Under the pieces are notes generated by a model, which saw only the letters and a program-made list of their open reading frames with translations, searched no databases and was not told the origin of the DNA. Both the position numbers and the translations under genes were made by a program. A stretch of 64,000 bases of DNA from Nectonema munidae (lineage: Eukaryota > Nematomorpha > Nectonematoida > Nectonematidae): assembly GCA_030549495.1 (NCBI GenBank), contig JAUIRK010000903.1, forward strand, positions 620,001-684,000, given 5' to 3'. Shown here piece after piece: positions 10,254 to 22,300 of this stretch (the stretch's first letter is position 1; every line of letters begins with the position of its first letter).

Positions 10254-11927
10254 GTAAGCATTCTTCACTTCTCATTTTTATACTTTTTCCCGCTTTTTCT
10301 AATTTGCTTCTTCCTATTTTAAATGTTTGAGGATCGAGTCTAATCACCTGCTTTCTTTTTCAATGCAAGTTTTATGGAATTCGACAAAATATTCTCTGAA
10401 ATTCTATTCTCTGATTTCTAATTTTAAGAGATAAAATGGTACTTCAGAAACCAAACTGTTTTTATCACAAACACTTGTTTTAGAGCAAAATTGTCTTACG
10501 GCGATTTTTCGTATTAGGCGAAATTTCCTGAGGTGAGTTTTCCTACGGCGAATTTTCCTAGAACCATTTTAAATGACCCTTTTAGACAACCTTGATGATA
10601 TTTTCATCAAAAAATATAATCATCATTATTGTAGTCAACATATCCGAATTGGTTAAGTTACTCTGAAATTGATTGCAAAAAGCATATGAAATCTGAGAAC
10701 CAGAGGAAGGGGGAGCTTTATTTTAGTTGCTTATTTAAAATAGCAATATGTTTATATAAAGTGATGAATAATGGTAAATATTTTTACATCATGAATATTA
10801 TAAAAAAAATCTCTACTATCAATGTTCTCATGATTGGGTTGTCTTCCTTTGGAAGCTACATAGAGGTCTAAGAAAGAAATTAAAATATTTAGTTTTTTTC
10901 TTAAAAATAGTCTAAAGTTGATAATATGTCGTTAAAATGACATTTAAAAAGCCTAAAAATGTACTTTTTAAAAAGTGAATATGGAGAGTGATGAAGGATG
11001 TGATTGATATCATTCTTTGAAAAATGTGTTATATTTGATAAGCTACGAAAATTTTGCTTTATGTAGCCGAATTTTCTCTCCGATACTTAATCGTATTTGT
11101 GAACGATTTCAGAGATTCCAGCAAATTGTGGACTGCACTCACGCTCTTTTCCGAATACAAAAGCCTTTCTTGTTGTTTCAGGATAGAGAATGTAAGTTTC
11201 CATAGATGTATCAATATATTATATCTTTTTTCAATGCAATATTTATTCTCCCCTGGGCTTTTCCTATTTTGATTTAATCTTTTAATCTCAATTCATGAAA
11301 TCAATCAATTGGTTTCCAGCTGAAAAAAAATCAAGAAAGTTTTTGTGGCTTGATGATCGATCTATTGACCTGAGATGAATGAGGATCGATCTAGAAGAGA
11401 ATCATAGCTTTGTAGAGATCATAAACATATGCGGAAAACCTATGCCTGTAATGGTGTACTTAAATAAGGCTACAAAACATGAACAAGGCTTTAAAAACGA
11501 CCTTGTCTAGTCAATTATGAATGAGTAGAGGATCCAAATGGTGTATATTTGATTAACATTATAGTTTTCATGATACACCACTTTTTCTAAATTTCGAGAA
11601 ACTTTAATAACTAGTAAAAAAACTAAATTTACTTTTGATAAATCTTACATTTAAGAATTTAGTAGCCTGTCAAGGAAGTTAGGGTCACTTTGAGGGCTAT
11701 AGGTCTTTTACAAACTTTTAATGTATATAAGATATTTGAATGATTTATAAAAATCATACTGAAGTTTGCTTCTAATAATTTCTAAATCTGTTTTTACTAT
11801 ACCATACGAGTTTTTTGGAGATGATATACTTTGAAGGATCATATAATGTTAATTATGGATATGATGTTCCTTAAATGTCCATCTTTTTTTATTTTAGGTA
11901 TCTTCTCATCTCACTGCTCTAGCTTAA
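10083..11927 (+). CDS. RPP14: Ribonuclease P/MRP subunit p14 (RPP14), three exons, 5' exon missing
   Basis: RPP14 pairs with RPP21/RPP29 family subunits in nuclear RNase P and the related RNase MRP, which process tRNA 5' ends and rRNA. Exons join(10083..10253, 11113..11191, 11898..11927) read through without a phase conflict. Exon 1 gives 'LDEFKFILIYKALLEVFGEV' and then 'AFSLPLAVLSYNEITKSSII'. This parallels human RPP14 'FKQLLISAVKDLFGEV' and 'LPLDILTYEEKTLSAILR'. Exon 2 gives 'SKLWTALTLFSEYKSLSCCF', like human 'VKLWSSLTLLGSYKGKKCAF'. Exon 3 gives 'VSSHLTALA' and stop, like human 'VSPFLLALSG'. Splice sites are attttcag/gtaagc, gatttcag/gtaagt and attttag. The N-terminal segment (human residues about 1-30, strand beta-1) is not found. 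An AATAAA at 12104-12109 could end the transcript. The call rests on alignment from memory, but the pattern runs the whole length. Confidence 0.82.
11113..11191 (+). CDS. RPP14: RPP14 exon, helix and strand
   Basis: 79 bases after 'gaacgatttcag' and before GTAAGT, a consensus donor. The single first base completes the split Glu codon. It encodes 'KLWTALTLFSEYKSLSCCFR', the best-matching segment to human RPP14. Confidence 0.8.
11898..11927 (+). CDS. RPP14: RPP14 terminal exon, nine codons and stop
   Basis: After a strong polypyrimidine tract ending 'ttttattttag', the exon reads VSSHLTALA and TAA. It is very short but fits both the required phase 0 and the family's C-terminal 'VSPFLLAL'-type strand. 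Confidence 0.75.
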   Translation, partial: VSSHLTALA

Positions 11928-12050
11928 ATGTCGTCAAGATGGCCCGCCATAAAATCAAGTACTTTCAAAAAGCGAAATTTTTCTAAAATTGGATTCAGTG
12001 CTTCCATGACGATGTACGAAAAACACCACAACTTGATTGTTTTAATTTAG
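11928..12050 (+). other. 40-codon open frame abutting the RPP14 stop (TAAATG)
   Basis: Immediately after the RPP14 TAA an ATG opens a 40-codon frame beginning MSSRWPAIKSSTFKKRN and ending at TAG 12050. Vertebrate RPP14 mRNA carries a second cistron (HTD2, a mitochondrial dehydratase) in its 3' region, which makes the junction eye-catching. This frame shows no resemblance to HTD2 and is far too short. It is probably 3' UTR. Confidence 0.2.
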
Positions 12051-12103
12051 AATGAATGAATGAATTATAACATCTTTTTCATATTTTTGTGTAAAACTTT
12101 AAA

Positions 12104-12109
12104 AATAAA
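12104..12109 (+). promoter_or_regulatory. Possible polyadenylation signal of RPP14
   Basis: AATAAA 177 bases after the RPP14 stop codon. Plausible by position only. Confidence 0.4.
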
Positions 12110-13018
12110 TTGTTCGTATGGAACACAAATGAACTGTGATGTATAAAATGAATTCCAAAATGTTTTCGATAATAATAATATATTGCTTTTATTCCATTTG
12201 AATCAATGACAAGAATTTTAGAAGAGGTGTAGTTGGAAAACATATTTCTTCAAATTAAAACAAGAGTGCACGTAAAAGCACTCAACTTTAACTAAACACT
12301 TATTTTCTAAAATTGGCTGAATTAATCTTTTACACAACCTCTTGGCATTTCCTGAAGCAACAATCTTTAGGATACCACATTCAATGCAAGTATGGTCATA
12401 GGCAGTAAAAATTTATGTGAGAATTTTAGTGTTATATCCAAGCATAAATATTAAAACATAAAAAAATAAATGTTATTGTTTTCCAGAAAAGTTTTGAATT
12501 CAATGTTATCTTAGATAGAGAGCAAGAGAAGTTAGGTAAAAAAATTGTCAAGTAAACTATTTAAAATATGGATAAGATAATGTACGAATTCATAAGCTAA
12601 ATTTTGGTTGAGAAACGCAAAAGTTATATCCTTTTAAAGTCAGAACACATAAAAGAAGGTACAAAAATGTTATTAATAGTAGCTGTTGATGCTAGAGAAT
12701 ATCTCTCCTATAACTATATAATAAAATATATAGTCAAATGTTTTGAGAGTATATCCTTTTCTAGTCCCACTACCATTTAGCAACTCTCTATCCAAAATTT
12801 GTGTAATCATCAAAATTCAATGTTAAATTTGCTGAAACAAATGGACATTTCAGCAATAGAAATGTGATGTTCTTATAAAACATTCAAAATCGGTCCTTGT
12901 GATTTCTCGAGAAAGAAAATTCTTTTGAACCCATATTTTTAATGTACAGTTAATGCTCGTTAATCATAACAGAATATGCAGAACAATTATTAAGATTGTG
13001 AAAAAACAAAGTTCCAAC

Positions 13019-13235
13019 CAGTGGCGTACCCAGAGGGTGTTTATTTGTATTAATATATGATCAATAAAATTTAATCAATATATTTTAGAGAGTGTAATAA
13101 TGCTTTGTTACACTTTTAATTCTAATTTTCTATACATATATGTTATATACATACATGTATTATTAAGCTTCGAGCGTTTTGAAGTGTTATTTGAAATATC
13201 CGACCCGGACTGCATTAAAGGTCGGTACACCACTG
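13019..13235. mobile_element. Short TIR element (MITE), CAGTGGCGTACC ends
   Basis: The left end 'cagtggcgtacc' (13019-13030) and right end 'ggtacaccactg' (13224-13235) are inverted repeats with one mismatch, enclosing about 217 bases of AT-rich non-coding DNA. Flanking 8-mers do not match, so no target-site duplication is claimed. Confidence 0.55.
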
Positions 13236-13378
13236 ACCCACCTCTCTCCTTCTTAGTCATAAATATTTTTTTACTTATTCTAAGAGTCTATTTAGAAAAA
13301 ATGGACAATTAACAGACTATATTGGCATGTGTGTAACGTAATTGACTGTCTTAAAATTATTGACGGTACTTCTTAAAT

Positions 13379-13798
13379 TAGTGGTTCCCAAACTAGAGGT
13401 TGCGAGCGTAACTGTGGTGGAAATAAAATTTTTGGGGTCGTGTGATTAAATGCTTAAAATTTAAAAAATGCTTTCAAAAGTAAGAAATTTTTTGAATTTG
13501 AATAATAAGCTCTTTGACCATCTCAATGTCATTATAAAATAAAATACAACTATAAGTTTTTAATGACAAAACCTGCATACTTTTTAATTCAAGGGGAAAA
13601 TGTGATTCATTACTTGAAATGAATATTTGTTATATGTAAAAAATGTTTATAATCTAAGAAATGTTGTAGTTTTGTTTAAAATATATTTATGGTAAACTCA
13701 CATCAAGAGGGAAAAAGTTTTTCTTAGGTTAAAGGGATTAAGAAACTAACTATGCGACCTCAAGTTTGGGTTGGGACTCCTAGATTGCGAACAACTAC
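13379..13798. mobile_element. Possible hAT-type MITE
   Basis: The left end 'tagtggttcccaaactagag' resembles hAT termini, and the right end read in reverse ('cagtagttgttcgcaatc') is a loose inverted partner. The interior has 'gcgacctcaagtttgggttg', typical of such elements. No clear target-site duplication was found; limits are approximate. Confidence 0.35.
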
Positions 13799-13849
13799 TG
13801 ATCTAGATTCTATATGATTTCATGTTCTGTAAAAGAGTTTAGATTGGGG

Positions 13850-14724
13850 CTGTGTATTTCGAAAAATTTTATATGATTTTTGATGTGTCATGAGGACTTC
13901 GCGATGTATTGAATCGCTTCTGTCGTTTCTGATATGAGTGTAGTTTGAGGTTGTTGGTGATTTGTTTGGATTCTTGAATAGTTATAATGTCTGGAGTGTG
14001 TTGATTGATAAGGTGTATTTGGTTTCATAATTTTTGTTTTAATGCTGCTGAAGTTCGAGTATTGTGAATGTGTTTTGGGTTGAAGTGGTGTTGTCGTTTT
14101 TTATGCTTTGTTGTTTATGTGCATCAGGGATGTTTGCTTGATTGTTTGTTACTGATGGTGGTTAGATATTACGTTTGTTGTGATTCGTGCGTATTTTAGG
14201 TGTGCTTTACATTTGATGGAAGTGCGTTTTTGTATTTTATTTTATTACATATAGTTTTTGCGTTATCTGGTTGAATTGTGTTTATTTAAGTACTTTTGTA
14301 TGTAAGGTACATATTCATTTTAGTTGTACTCTTTGAAATTTGTGTGTGCATTTGACGTGTAACCAATCTGTCTCCATGCCAGACTTCAAATACACAAAGG
14401 GGGGGGGGGCGGATTTTAATTGGCCCTATAAGAAAGTGTATAAATTTATATATTTCAAGAGAGTTCCAAGGAATGCGGGGCGCGCCTGTCTCCATGGTTA
14501 CACTTGATTGATGTGATGGATTTGGATATCTGTTTATTGCAAACTGCGCATTCTAGTGGTGTAGGGCCAGGATTGACCGCATTATCTCCCCTGATTAGTA
14601 GAAGCCAGAGTATGCAGAGAGTGGGGCTTGTGCCTGCGGTCCTCAAAAAATGGAGCAAACCACGGTTATGGGGACGACGAATTTTTTTCGGGATTTGCAT
14701 CCTTGGAACAGGATGTCGAAACAA
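13850..14724 (-). mobile_element. LINE 5' portion with 2A-like motif, zinc finger and endonuclease start
   Basis: On the minus strand the 89-residue frame ends its hydrophobic run 'LCILWLLLIRGDNAVNPGP' (NPGP motif at 14563-14589) and continues into 'LECAVCNKQISKSITSIKC', a zinc-finger start. Further along, about 13963-13995, 'PDIITIQESK' matches the opening block of an AP-type endonuclease ('P..I.LQET'). This order (hydrophobic stretch, 2A-like NPGP, Cys-rich finger, endonuclease) is that of CR1/L2-like LINEs and relatives. The canonical D-x-E-x-NPGP is altered: the Glu is Ala. The finger loses its later Cys/His and frames shift, so the copy is dead. No reverse transcriptase follows, because the fragment stops near 13850. 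Confidence 0.6.
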
Positions 14725-15692
14725 CTACGTAAAAACCCCAGCATTTGGAGCAACAGCCAGGTTAACGAATACTTTCCAAAGTAAAAAAACTTTGAAAAAA
14801 ATGTAGTCCGGGAACGTAAATAAAATTCATTATACCCATCCGTTTCACTAGATTTTTAGGAGTCGCGAATGAGTACGGACTGTAAAATAAATAGTTATCC
14901 TAAAGACGAAGTTGTTGAGGGCAATTATCCGGTTACCATTTTTCTTATTTATCATCATGCACTCGTTTTTGAATATTAAGAGTTCTATAAAATATGGGTT
15001 ATAAAGAAAAGCGGATTTCTATTCTTTGACTCAAATTTTCCCACTCGTTGAAATAGTCAAAACGGCTGAAAAAATAGTGTAGTTATTTTATTTGGAAAAT
15101 TTAAAATCAAAAATGAATTAAAGTGTGAAAAAATAAAGAAAATCTTTTTATTTATAAAAATTTTTCATTGATAAAAACAAGAATCTCAAATTCCTAAAAT
15201 TTTTTAAATATAATGAAGAAAATGCTAAAAACGATGTTTTTATTAAAAGTAGAATCCTTTAATGAAGTGTATATATGATGATATATATAATAAATTAAAA
15301 ATGATATAATATCAACACATATGCATAAACTGAAAGAAATTTGCGCATCGAAAATAAAAAGAAATACAATTCCTCCATTTTAAAAATCGATTGAATAAAA
15401 TACATTTGACATAATAAAATAAAATATAAAGACGGAATGAAGATAAAAAATACTTGATAACACGCTCGAAGAATTTTACATGAAAAAACAGGGAGTTTAA
15501 AAGCAAGCATGATAATTATTATCGATTAAAGGATAGGCTAAAAGATGAATAAAAAGAGAATGAAACAAAAAAAAATCATTTTTACGACTCATCAAATCTC
15601 GATTTATCAGTGGGTTAGGGTTGCTGTTGTTGTGGAGCGTGAATAATAATTAGCAAAGCAGAAGAGAGACGAAAAAAGACGAAGGTGGCTTT
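14410..15692. other. AT-rich interval 3' of CEP97
   Basis: Apart from the LINE remnant ending at 14724, no gene was seen. TTTATT (AATAAA on the minus strand) occurs at 15239-15244 and 15147-15152 and could end the CEP97 transcript, but such hexamers are common here. Confidence 0.3.
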
Positions 15693-16334
15693 TTACTTTC
15701 CATAGGCTTCGCATTTTGAAGCAGGGGCTGATGCGCGCAGAGACAGAGACTTCACCTGGTCATTTTCTTTGAAGCTTTTCAAAGACTTCATGAGCATGGA
15801 GTCGATGATTTGTTGCGTGATGCCATTGATGTCTGGTTTTTCCGTGTTGAGCAAATCGTCAACAAAGGAAGAAATCGGCTTTGCCTCTATTTCCTTTTCT
15901 TCGGTAGTGACTTCTGAGAGAGAGGCAGGCTTTGTGTCTGGTGGATGCTGCAGGTTTTTGAAGGAGGCGAAATCACTCGTAACCGAACAACACTGACTCG
16001 TATTGCAATCTTCCTCAACATCCTCATCAATGGCAACATCCTCTTTATGATCCTTTGCTACCTTTTTTTCATTCGGTGTGAGAGGTTTTAGGATGGGTGA
16101 ACAATTTTCTAACGAACTGTCTTCGGGCTGCGCTTCTGTCGTGCTCAATTTTTCTTGATCATTTTTGTGGAGAAGGTTGTCAAGTTTGTAGCGAGATAAA
16201 AATTCATCGACTTTTTTTGTAAAAGGCGACAAAGATATGGCGGAGGGAGCTGAACTTTCTTGCAAATTTTCCAATTGCAGATTATTGGGTAGAACTTTAA
16301 ACACTTTTTTATCATCAATTTTATTTGATTTGCT
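15693..16334 (-). CDS. CEP97: CEP97 terminal exon 'm'
   Basis: 642 bases after 'ctttcaccatttag', ending in TAA at 15693. It begins 'SKSNKIDDKKVFKVLPNNLQ' and contains 'FTKKVDEFLSRYKLDNLLH', an acidic stretch, then amphipathic 'QIIDSMLMKSLKSF', and ends 'KCEAYGK'. No named domain. The exon has coding-like composition throughout and the right phase. Confidence 0.75.
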   Translation of the reverse strand, partial: SKSNKIDDKKVFKVLPNNLQLENLQESSAPSAISLSPFTKKVDEFLSRYKLDNLLHKNDQEKLSTTEAQPEDSSLENCSPILKPLTPNEKKVAKDHKEDVAIDEDVEEDCNTSQCCSVTSDFASFKNLQHPPDTKPASLSEVTTEEKEIEAKPISSFVDDLLNTEKPDINGITQQIIDSMLMKSLKSFKENDQVKSLSLRASAPASKCEAYGK

Positions 16335-19300
16335 CTAAATGGTGAAAGAAAAAAAGATACCGATGTAAAAAAAATGGTGTAGTATCATCTACGGCCTTTT
16401 TTGGGTTAAAGTTAATATACCTACTATTAAAACAAATTTATTACTTCAAAATTGAGAAACACTTTAGTTAATACTATGATTAGAGTTCAGCGATTTTTTC
16501 AATGTTTTGTTCATTTCAGGATTTTTGAACTTAAGTTCCTTATAAATATTTTTAACTACTAGTCAACCGCCCGTATTCGCAGGGGTTAGGTTACTAGACT
16601 AACCACGAATACTTGTAACCTTTCTGAAAGTAACTCATAGCTAATTATTTCGATTGTATGTAGAAATTCCATACGTTTTAGACAATTAATTTGAACATTT
16701 TAGCAACTTTTAACCCATTTTACAACTTTATCTAGATAGTATATACTTAAACTTGTCAATATGAAAATTTTAAGTTCTTCTATTTTATATAACTTAAGTT
16801 TTAAAAATTACTTATAGAGTTGCTCATAATTGAACAGAAATGGAGTAAAACTTATGTCCATAACAAAAAAATTAAAACCCTGATTACCTGAGTTTCTCGT
16901 ATAAGAAAAATTTTCTCAACACAAAATTTAAAAATATTTATTGCTAAGATAATAAAATGAAGTAATTACACAAATTTTATTTATACAAATAGTATTAAAT
17001 AAGAATATCAAAGAGAACCAACACTTTAAAATAAGGTTTGATGAAAACAGAGATTGCACAAAATAGAGGATTAGTTAAAATCTTCTCTAGTGCTACATCT
17101 TCTTTTTTATCATCTCCAAGAATTGAATCAATAGTCTTTTTTACAGGGTGCAAAAAAATAGTGATATTAAGTTGAGAATGCTGTTTTTTAGGTTGTTAAA
17201 AAGATTTTTTTTGAAAATTTGGCGAATTGTTAAATTTTCCGCAAGTCTCTGCAAAAAACCGCGAATAAGGACGGTTGACTTGAAAATTTATTCGATACTT
17301 ATTTAGTTTATAATTTAAATGTCCAATTGTTTTAATTCTCTTAATTATAGTAATTAGTATACACTCTCTGCGTCTCAAGATCGGTGCTGAGAGACCAAGT
17401 TTTGTGAGAACAAATGTTCTATGACCAAGTATTGTACTTTCTATATGAAAAACCTTTAATATTTTTGTATACTTGATGCAAGTAGTATATCTAAATTAAT
17501 CATAAGCAAGCATAGATTTTATTTGTCTTTCTGAAGAAATGATCATTTTTCTACATTTTAGGACTCCAATATTCAATGTGAATTTGAGACCGAGTTTTCC
17601 TAGAACCACAACATGCTACATACGAGTTATACACCTTACCCAAATTTTAGCCGCTAATTGTCTTTGATTAGTCAGATGTAGCATTAACACTCATCAAATA
17701 CTGGAGTATCAGAAACATATTAGAAATTAATAGTGCCAATTATATATATACTTAATTTATTTTACTACAAGCCTTATTGAAAACTTACAAAAAGCATTTA
17801 ATTTTTAAGTTTTTTGAACATTTTATTGGTTAAATGTAAAAACAACAGCGCTTGTTTTCATTGTCAAGGTGTCTGTTTTTATGAAAATGAGTAAAGTTTG
17901 CTTAAGCGAGAAATATTACGCTTTACCAAACTAGTTCTACAAATAACACCAACGTCGTATGCGTTGTGCAACAAATAAAAACAAATTATTATGCTTTGCA
18001 AGTAAAATTTTCCCTTATTTCTTATAAAAACAAAAATTACAAATGTTTTAATAGTATTTTTGACGTTACTTAAATAGGTAACATTCTTTTTGTTTTATGA
18101 ATTTTCATGGAGATGCACCAAACATATTTTGAGTCGGAGACAGAACCATCATTCTTTTACTTTCAATAGATGGAAGAGAACTTGATAAATATGTTTGAGG
18201 CAAAAAAATAGTCAATTTTTGAAACTGTTTTTTATATTTTCACCATTCAAATGGACATTAATTCTTTTTTAACATTTTCATAATCCAATAAATACTTACT
18301 TCATTTTCTAATATTTTATTTTTTAAGAGCGCCTTTTGCGGTATCTCCTCATTCTTTAAAACAAACTTTCACGGTACTATTTTATTGTTTTTTATATAAT
18401 AAATTCGTAAATTCACTTTTATTCAAATATATTGTGATATTCAATAAAAAAATTTTTTTTCAATATCATAAAATTGCTAACATTAAGAATAAAGGATAAA
18501 TAAATAAAATTTTATGGTTTTTCAATTTCAAGTTGATATAAAAAACCTACATGCACGAGGATAACAAAAAACATACTAGGAAAATTGAGAACATTGGAAC
18601 AATAATTATTCGATATATCAGTGTTTCTCAACGTGTTCCATTTGGACACCCAAGAGCTCCACAATATTTTTAGTGGAGTCGAAAAAATACTTTTAAATTT
18701 GATCTCCATCAAATTTTGCAAAGTGCCCGTATTAAAAATTAACAAGTTTAGCTTCAAAGCATCTAGTTCAAGGCTCCCATAAAACAATATTTTTTAAATA
18801 AAAATTTATACTTTTTGACAAAAATTTGATTACATGAAACTTAACTAATTTTAATGGATAAACAGAGTTAAATAGATACAATATAAAATCAATCGAGTAA
18901 ATAAAAAATAGTGATTAAGAACGGCTTACTTATTCATATATTTTTCGTAGATAAGACCAAAAATAAACGGTCCACAAAAATTTTTTAGTTTGAAAAGGTT
19001 CAAAGAGGAAAAAAGGTTGAGTATCACTGTGATACATATTAAAAATTTTGTAGTCTATTTAACAGTTTTATTTTCTCAGGTTCAAAACACTGGATAACGT
19101 ACCCATCACTTTATTCAACTTTAAAACAAAATATAGCAAAGATAATTGTATAGTCAGTGGCAGATTCAGCGGGGGCTTAGTTCTTTTACCATTATTTTAA
19201 GGCATTGTCTAAGTCAATACGGAAACAAAAGAGAAGCAGTCAAAAATTTCTTCCATTTTGTTGTTCGCATCCATACGTCTATAAATGGACCATAATTTTA

Positions 19301-22300
19301 AAAATGGAGGGTAATTTCTCAAAAGAAGTAGTTATTTGAAAGTTAGAGAAAAAATGACACATATGGACATGTTAATTAATTAAAGTTTACATTTAATAAA
19401 GTTGAGTAACCGGATTCAGAATTGCCTTCTGTGGAATTTAGGAATGAGGGAAATTTTGAGTAAATCTTCAACTCTTCAGACTTTAAATTGTTGGAGATAT
19501 CTATCGATTCTTTGAGAACGCGAACCTTGAGGAAAAAAAAGAAAATGTTTACTTATCAATTAGAATAGTAACTTCTCATTCAATGAACGCATGCGTGTGT
19601 ATTTGAAGGAAAGAAAATCTATAGGGTTTGTACTCGAGTTCAAAAACTCAAGTTTATTCAAGTACTCAACATTTTGTAAAGCTAGAGTTTATTAATTTTT
19701 TGAATGATCTTTTTTTAAATTTTTCAATACAGGTGGCCAGTATTTTGATTCACATTTTTTTGATTGCCAGAATTGTTGATTCCCAACTCACCATACTTAT
19801 TGGAGTAATTAATTGCCAATTATTTATTTTTTATTTATTTATTTTAGAAAAAAGAATTATAAAAATAATCTGAAATATAAAAAGAAGGTGGAGCAAACCA
19901 ATTAGGTTCTTTTCATACCAAAAAAAAAAATTTAACAACATATGTAAAAATAGATTGTTCAAAAACAAAACATTGTAAAAAAAAGGAGAAAAAAATCCTT
20001 TATTTATCCTATGTGTAACATGTGAATAGCTTTAAAATATATCGTACTTTAAGAATTTAGTAAAAATGGAAAGTTTAGTTTTGTGATGATTATACGAATC
20101 GAAAGTATGTAAATTTCATAAATGAAAATTTTGGTTTTCAGCTTCGAAGCATCTCGAGTAATTTTTACATAAAAACATAGCACAAAAGATGTTTTCTTTT
20201 TTTACTTTAATCATGTTATGCAAATTATTATTAACAATTAATCAATTCCTATTTGGAGAAATAAGCCAATAGAGCATTTACTTCTAAAATAAATTTATAA
20301 AGGATAGATCCTGAAAAAAATTCCTCGAAGCTCATTATTTCTTCGTTAATAAGTTGGAATCAAACACACCGGAATCAACAATACTGGGAAATGTGTCTCA
20401 AACTCAACAATAAAACAAGTAAGGTAATATAGAAAATCTACTCACATCCCGAACAATTCTTTCAATGATATAAAATTAAAAATTATTGCTTCAGCAAAAG
20501 GCTTTTTTACCCCTCTTGAAATCACATTTAGAGGCGGTGGACGTCGCCCCCTCCCCTCTCCTCGATGTGCGCACTTGAATGTAATGTAGTCAAGTCTCGA
20601 AAATACATCCTTCAATTTTCCGTCACCCTCAACCTCCGACAGCTTTCTTTACGTTTGATGTTACTTGTTTTTATAAACCGTCTACAACAACACTAATTTT
20701 TAAGAAGCAAAATTTGTTTCTCAAGTGTTAGCTTGCCATTTTGATAGGACAGGAATGGTATTTAATATCCTCCTAGAAATATCGTGTCCTATTTTTTCTT
20801 TAACAACTTCAATATTTGATTAAGCGAGCAATTCAGCTTGACTACAGTACATTTAAAGTTATGTTTAAAAACTATATATTTATTACACCATAAATCAAAA
20901 TTTCATGTTTGTCTCATTTCTGCGTTAATGCCATAATTCCAGTTTTTCTTATAAAATAGATTATAGCATTAATTTGAAATTTTTTCTTACTTCAATCTAA
21001 TATCAGTTTTAACAAATTTTCAAAAAAGTTTACCAAACGTTGAAATTTTTAGCAATACAAAAAAATCTAATGTAAGAGAAGTTATAATTAGTTTTGAACT
21101 TGTATAACTCCCTAGATAGCAACAAATGAAATGACATCACAAGACTAAAATTTGTATTTGTATTCTGCTACATCTGTCGTCAATTTATCTGAGCAAGAGC
21201 AAAAAACGTGTCTTCAATGGGCTCGTGTGAAGCTATAAAACACCAGATTAAGAATTCAGAAGATGAATATATCAAAAATCCAGTTACAGATGCTAGGAGG
21301 AATCTTAAATATTGAAATAAATCTGACCAGAGATCTTGGTTTGACAAAGTCAAATGCTGAGATTTTGAAAAACTTCCCTAGCACTTCTTAAATTTCTTCA
21401 CCAATGAAGACAATTGTCTTTTGACAATGGTGGAGTGCTATTACTAGAAATGCACTTAATTAATGGGTATATGATTTCTTATCTGACTGATTTCTTGCAT
21501 TTTAAGAATTACTACAACAGAGTAAAACTTTTACTGGAATCTTTAAAATATTAAGAGTATTGAAGGGAATTTACTTTCAGACTTCAAATAGTGACGTTTT
21601 GATGAGAGTAACTATCTTTTGAAAAAGTACGAAGATTTATTAGTGTTTAAGAATGCTTATCTTAGTCTACTTTTCTAGCATTTAACAAAGATCCAAATTT
21701 TGTATAAGGTCGGTGAGGAATTACTGACCATTAAGATATGTCATTGAAATTTACACCTATTTTTTTTCTTAGAGTGTGTAATTAAATCTTAGGAACACAT
21801 TTTGCTTATGAGGCGGTGATACCTTAGTCCTATTGTAAGGATATTCTCCATATTTTGACATCTTAAAAAAAGACTATTTATTTCAGAATAGGAAATTTTA
21901 AAATCAATCAATTACACTAAACGATTTTACAAAATTATGTCAATATCTAAACTCAAAAATATCAATTTAGATTAAATTTCCGTTGTCACCTCCACAATTA
22001 AAGTTCATCTCTGTTGCATAACACAATTTATAGTGTTGGTCGCCCGATACGCATTGCGAAACGTAACTCAAATATTTTGGGATGGTTTAAACGCAGAAAA
22101 AAATATATATAAAAGATTTTTGTGGAAATAATTTTTAAAGAAAAAGAAACGAAGTAACCTCTTTCCAAAGTTTGTCAAATGCTTCCGCTTGTAATTTTTT
22201 AAGCTTTAGTTCTTGTTGCCTTATTTCACTTTGCCTGTTAAAAGAAAGACATAGAAATCACAAAACTTTAGCGCCAAATTTTTCTTAACTATATGGTTGG

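Larger units (their letters stand above)
16335..19390. other. CEP97 intron l-m
   Basis: Carries the pogo-like element 16561-17280 and the hAT-type MITE 18619-19029. Nothing else recognised. Confidence 0.6.

Noticed and set aside
15769-15996. Plus-strand frame of 75 residues
   Set aside because: Antisense shadow of the terminal CEP97 exon.
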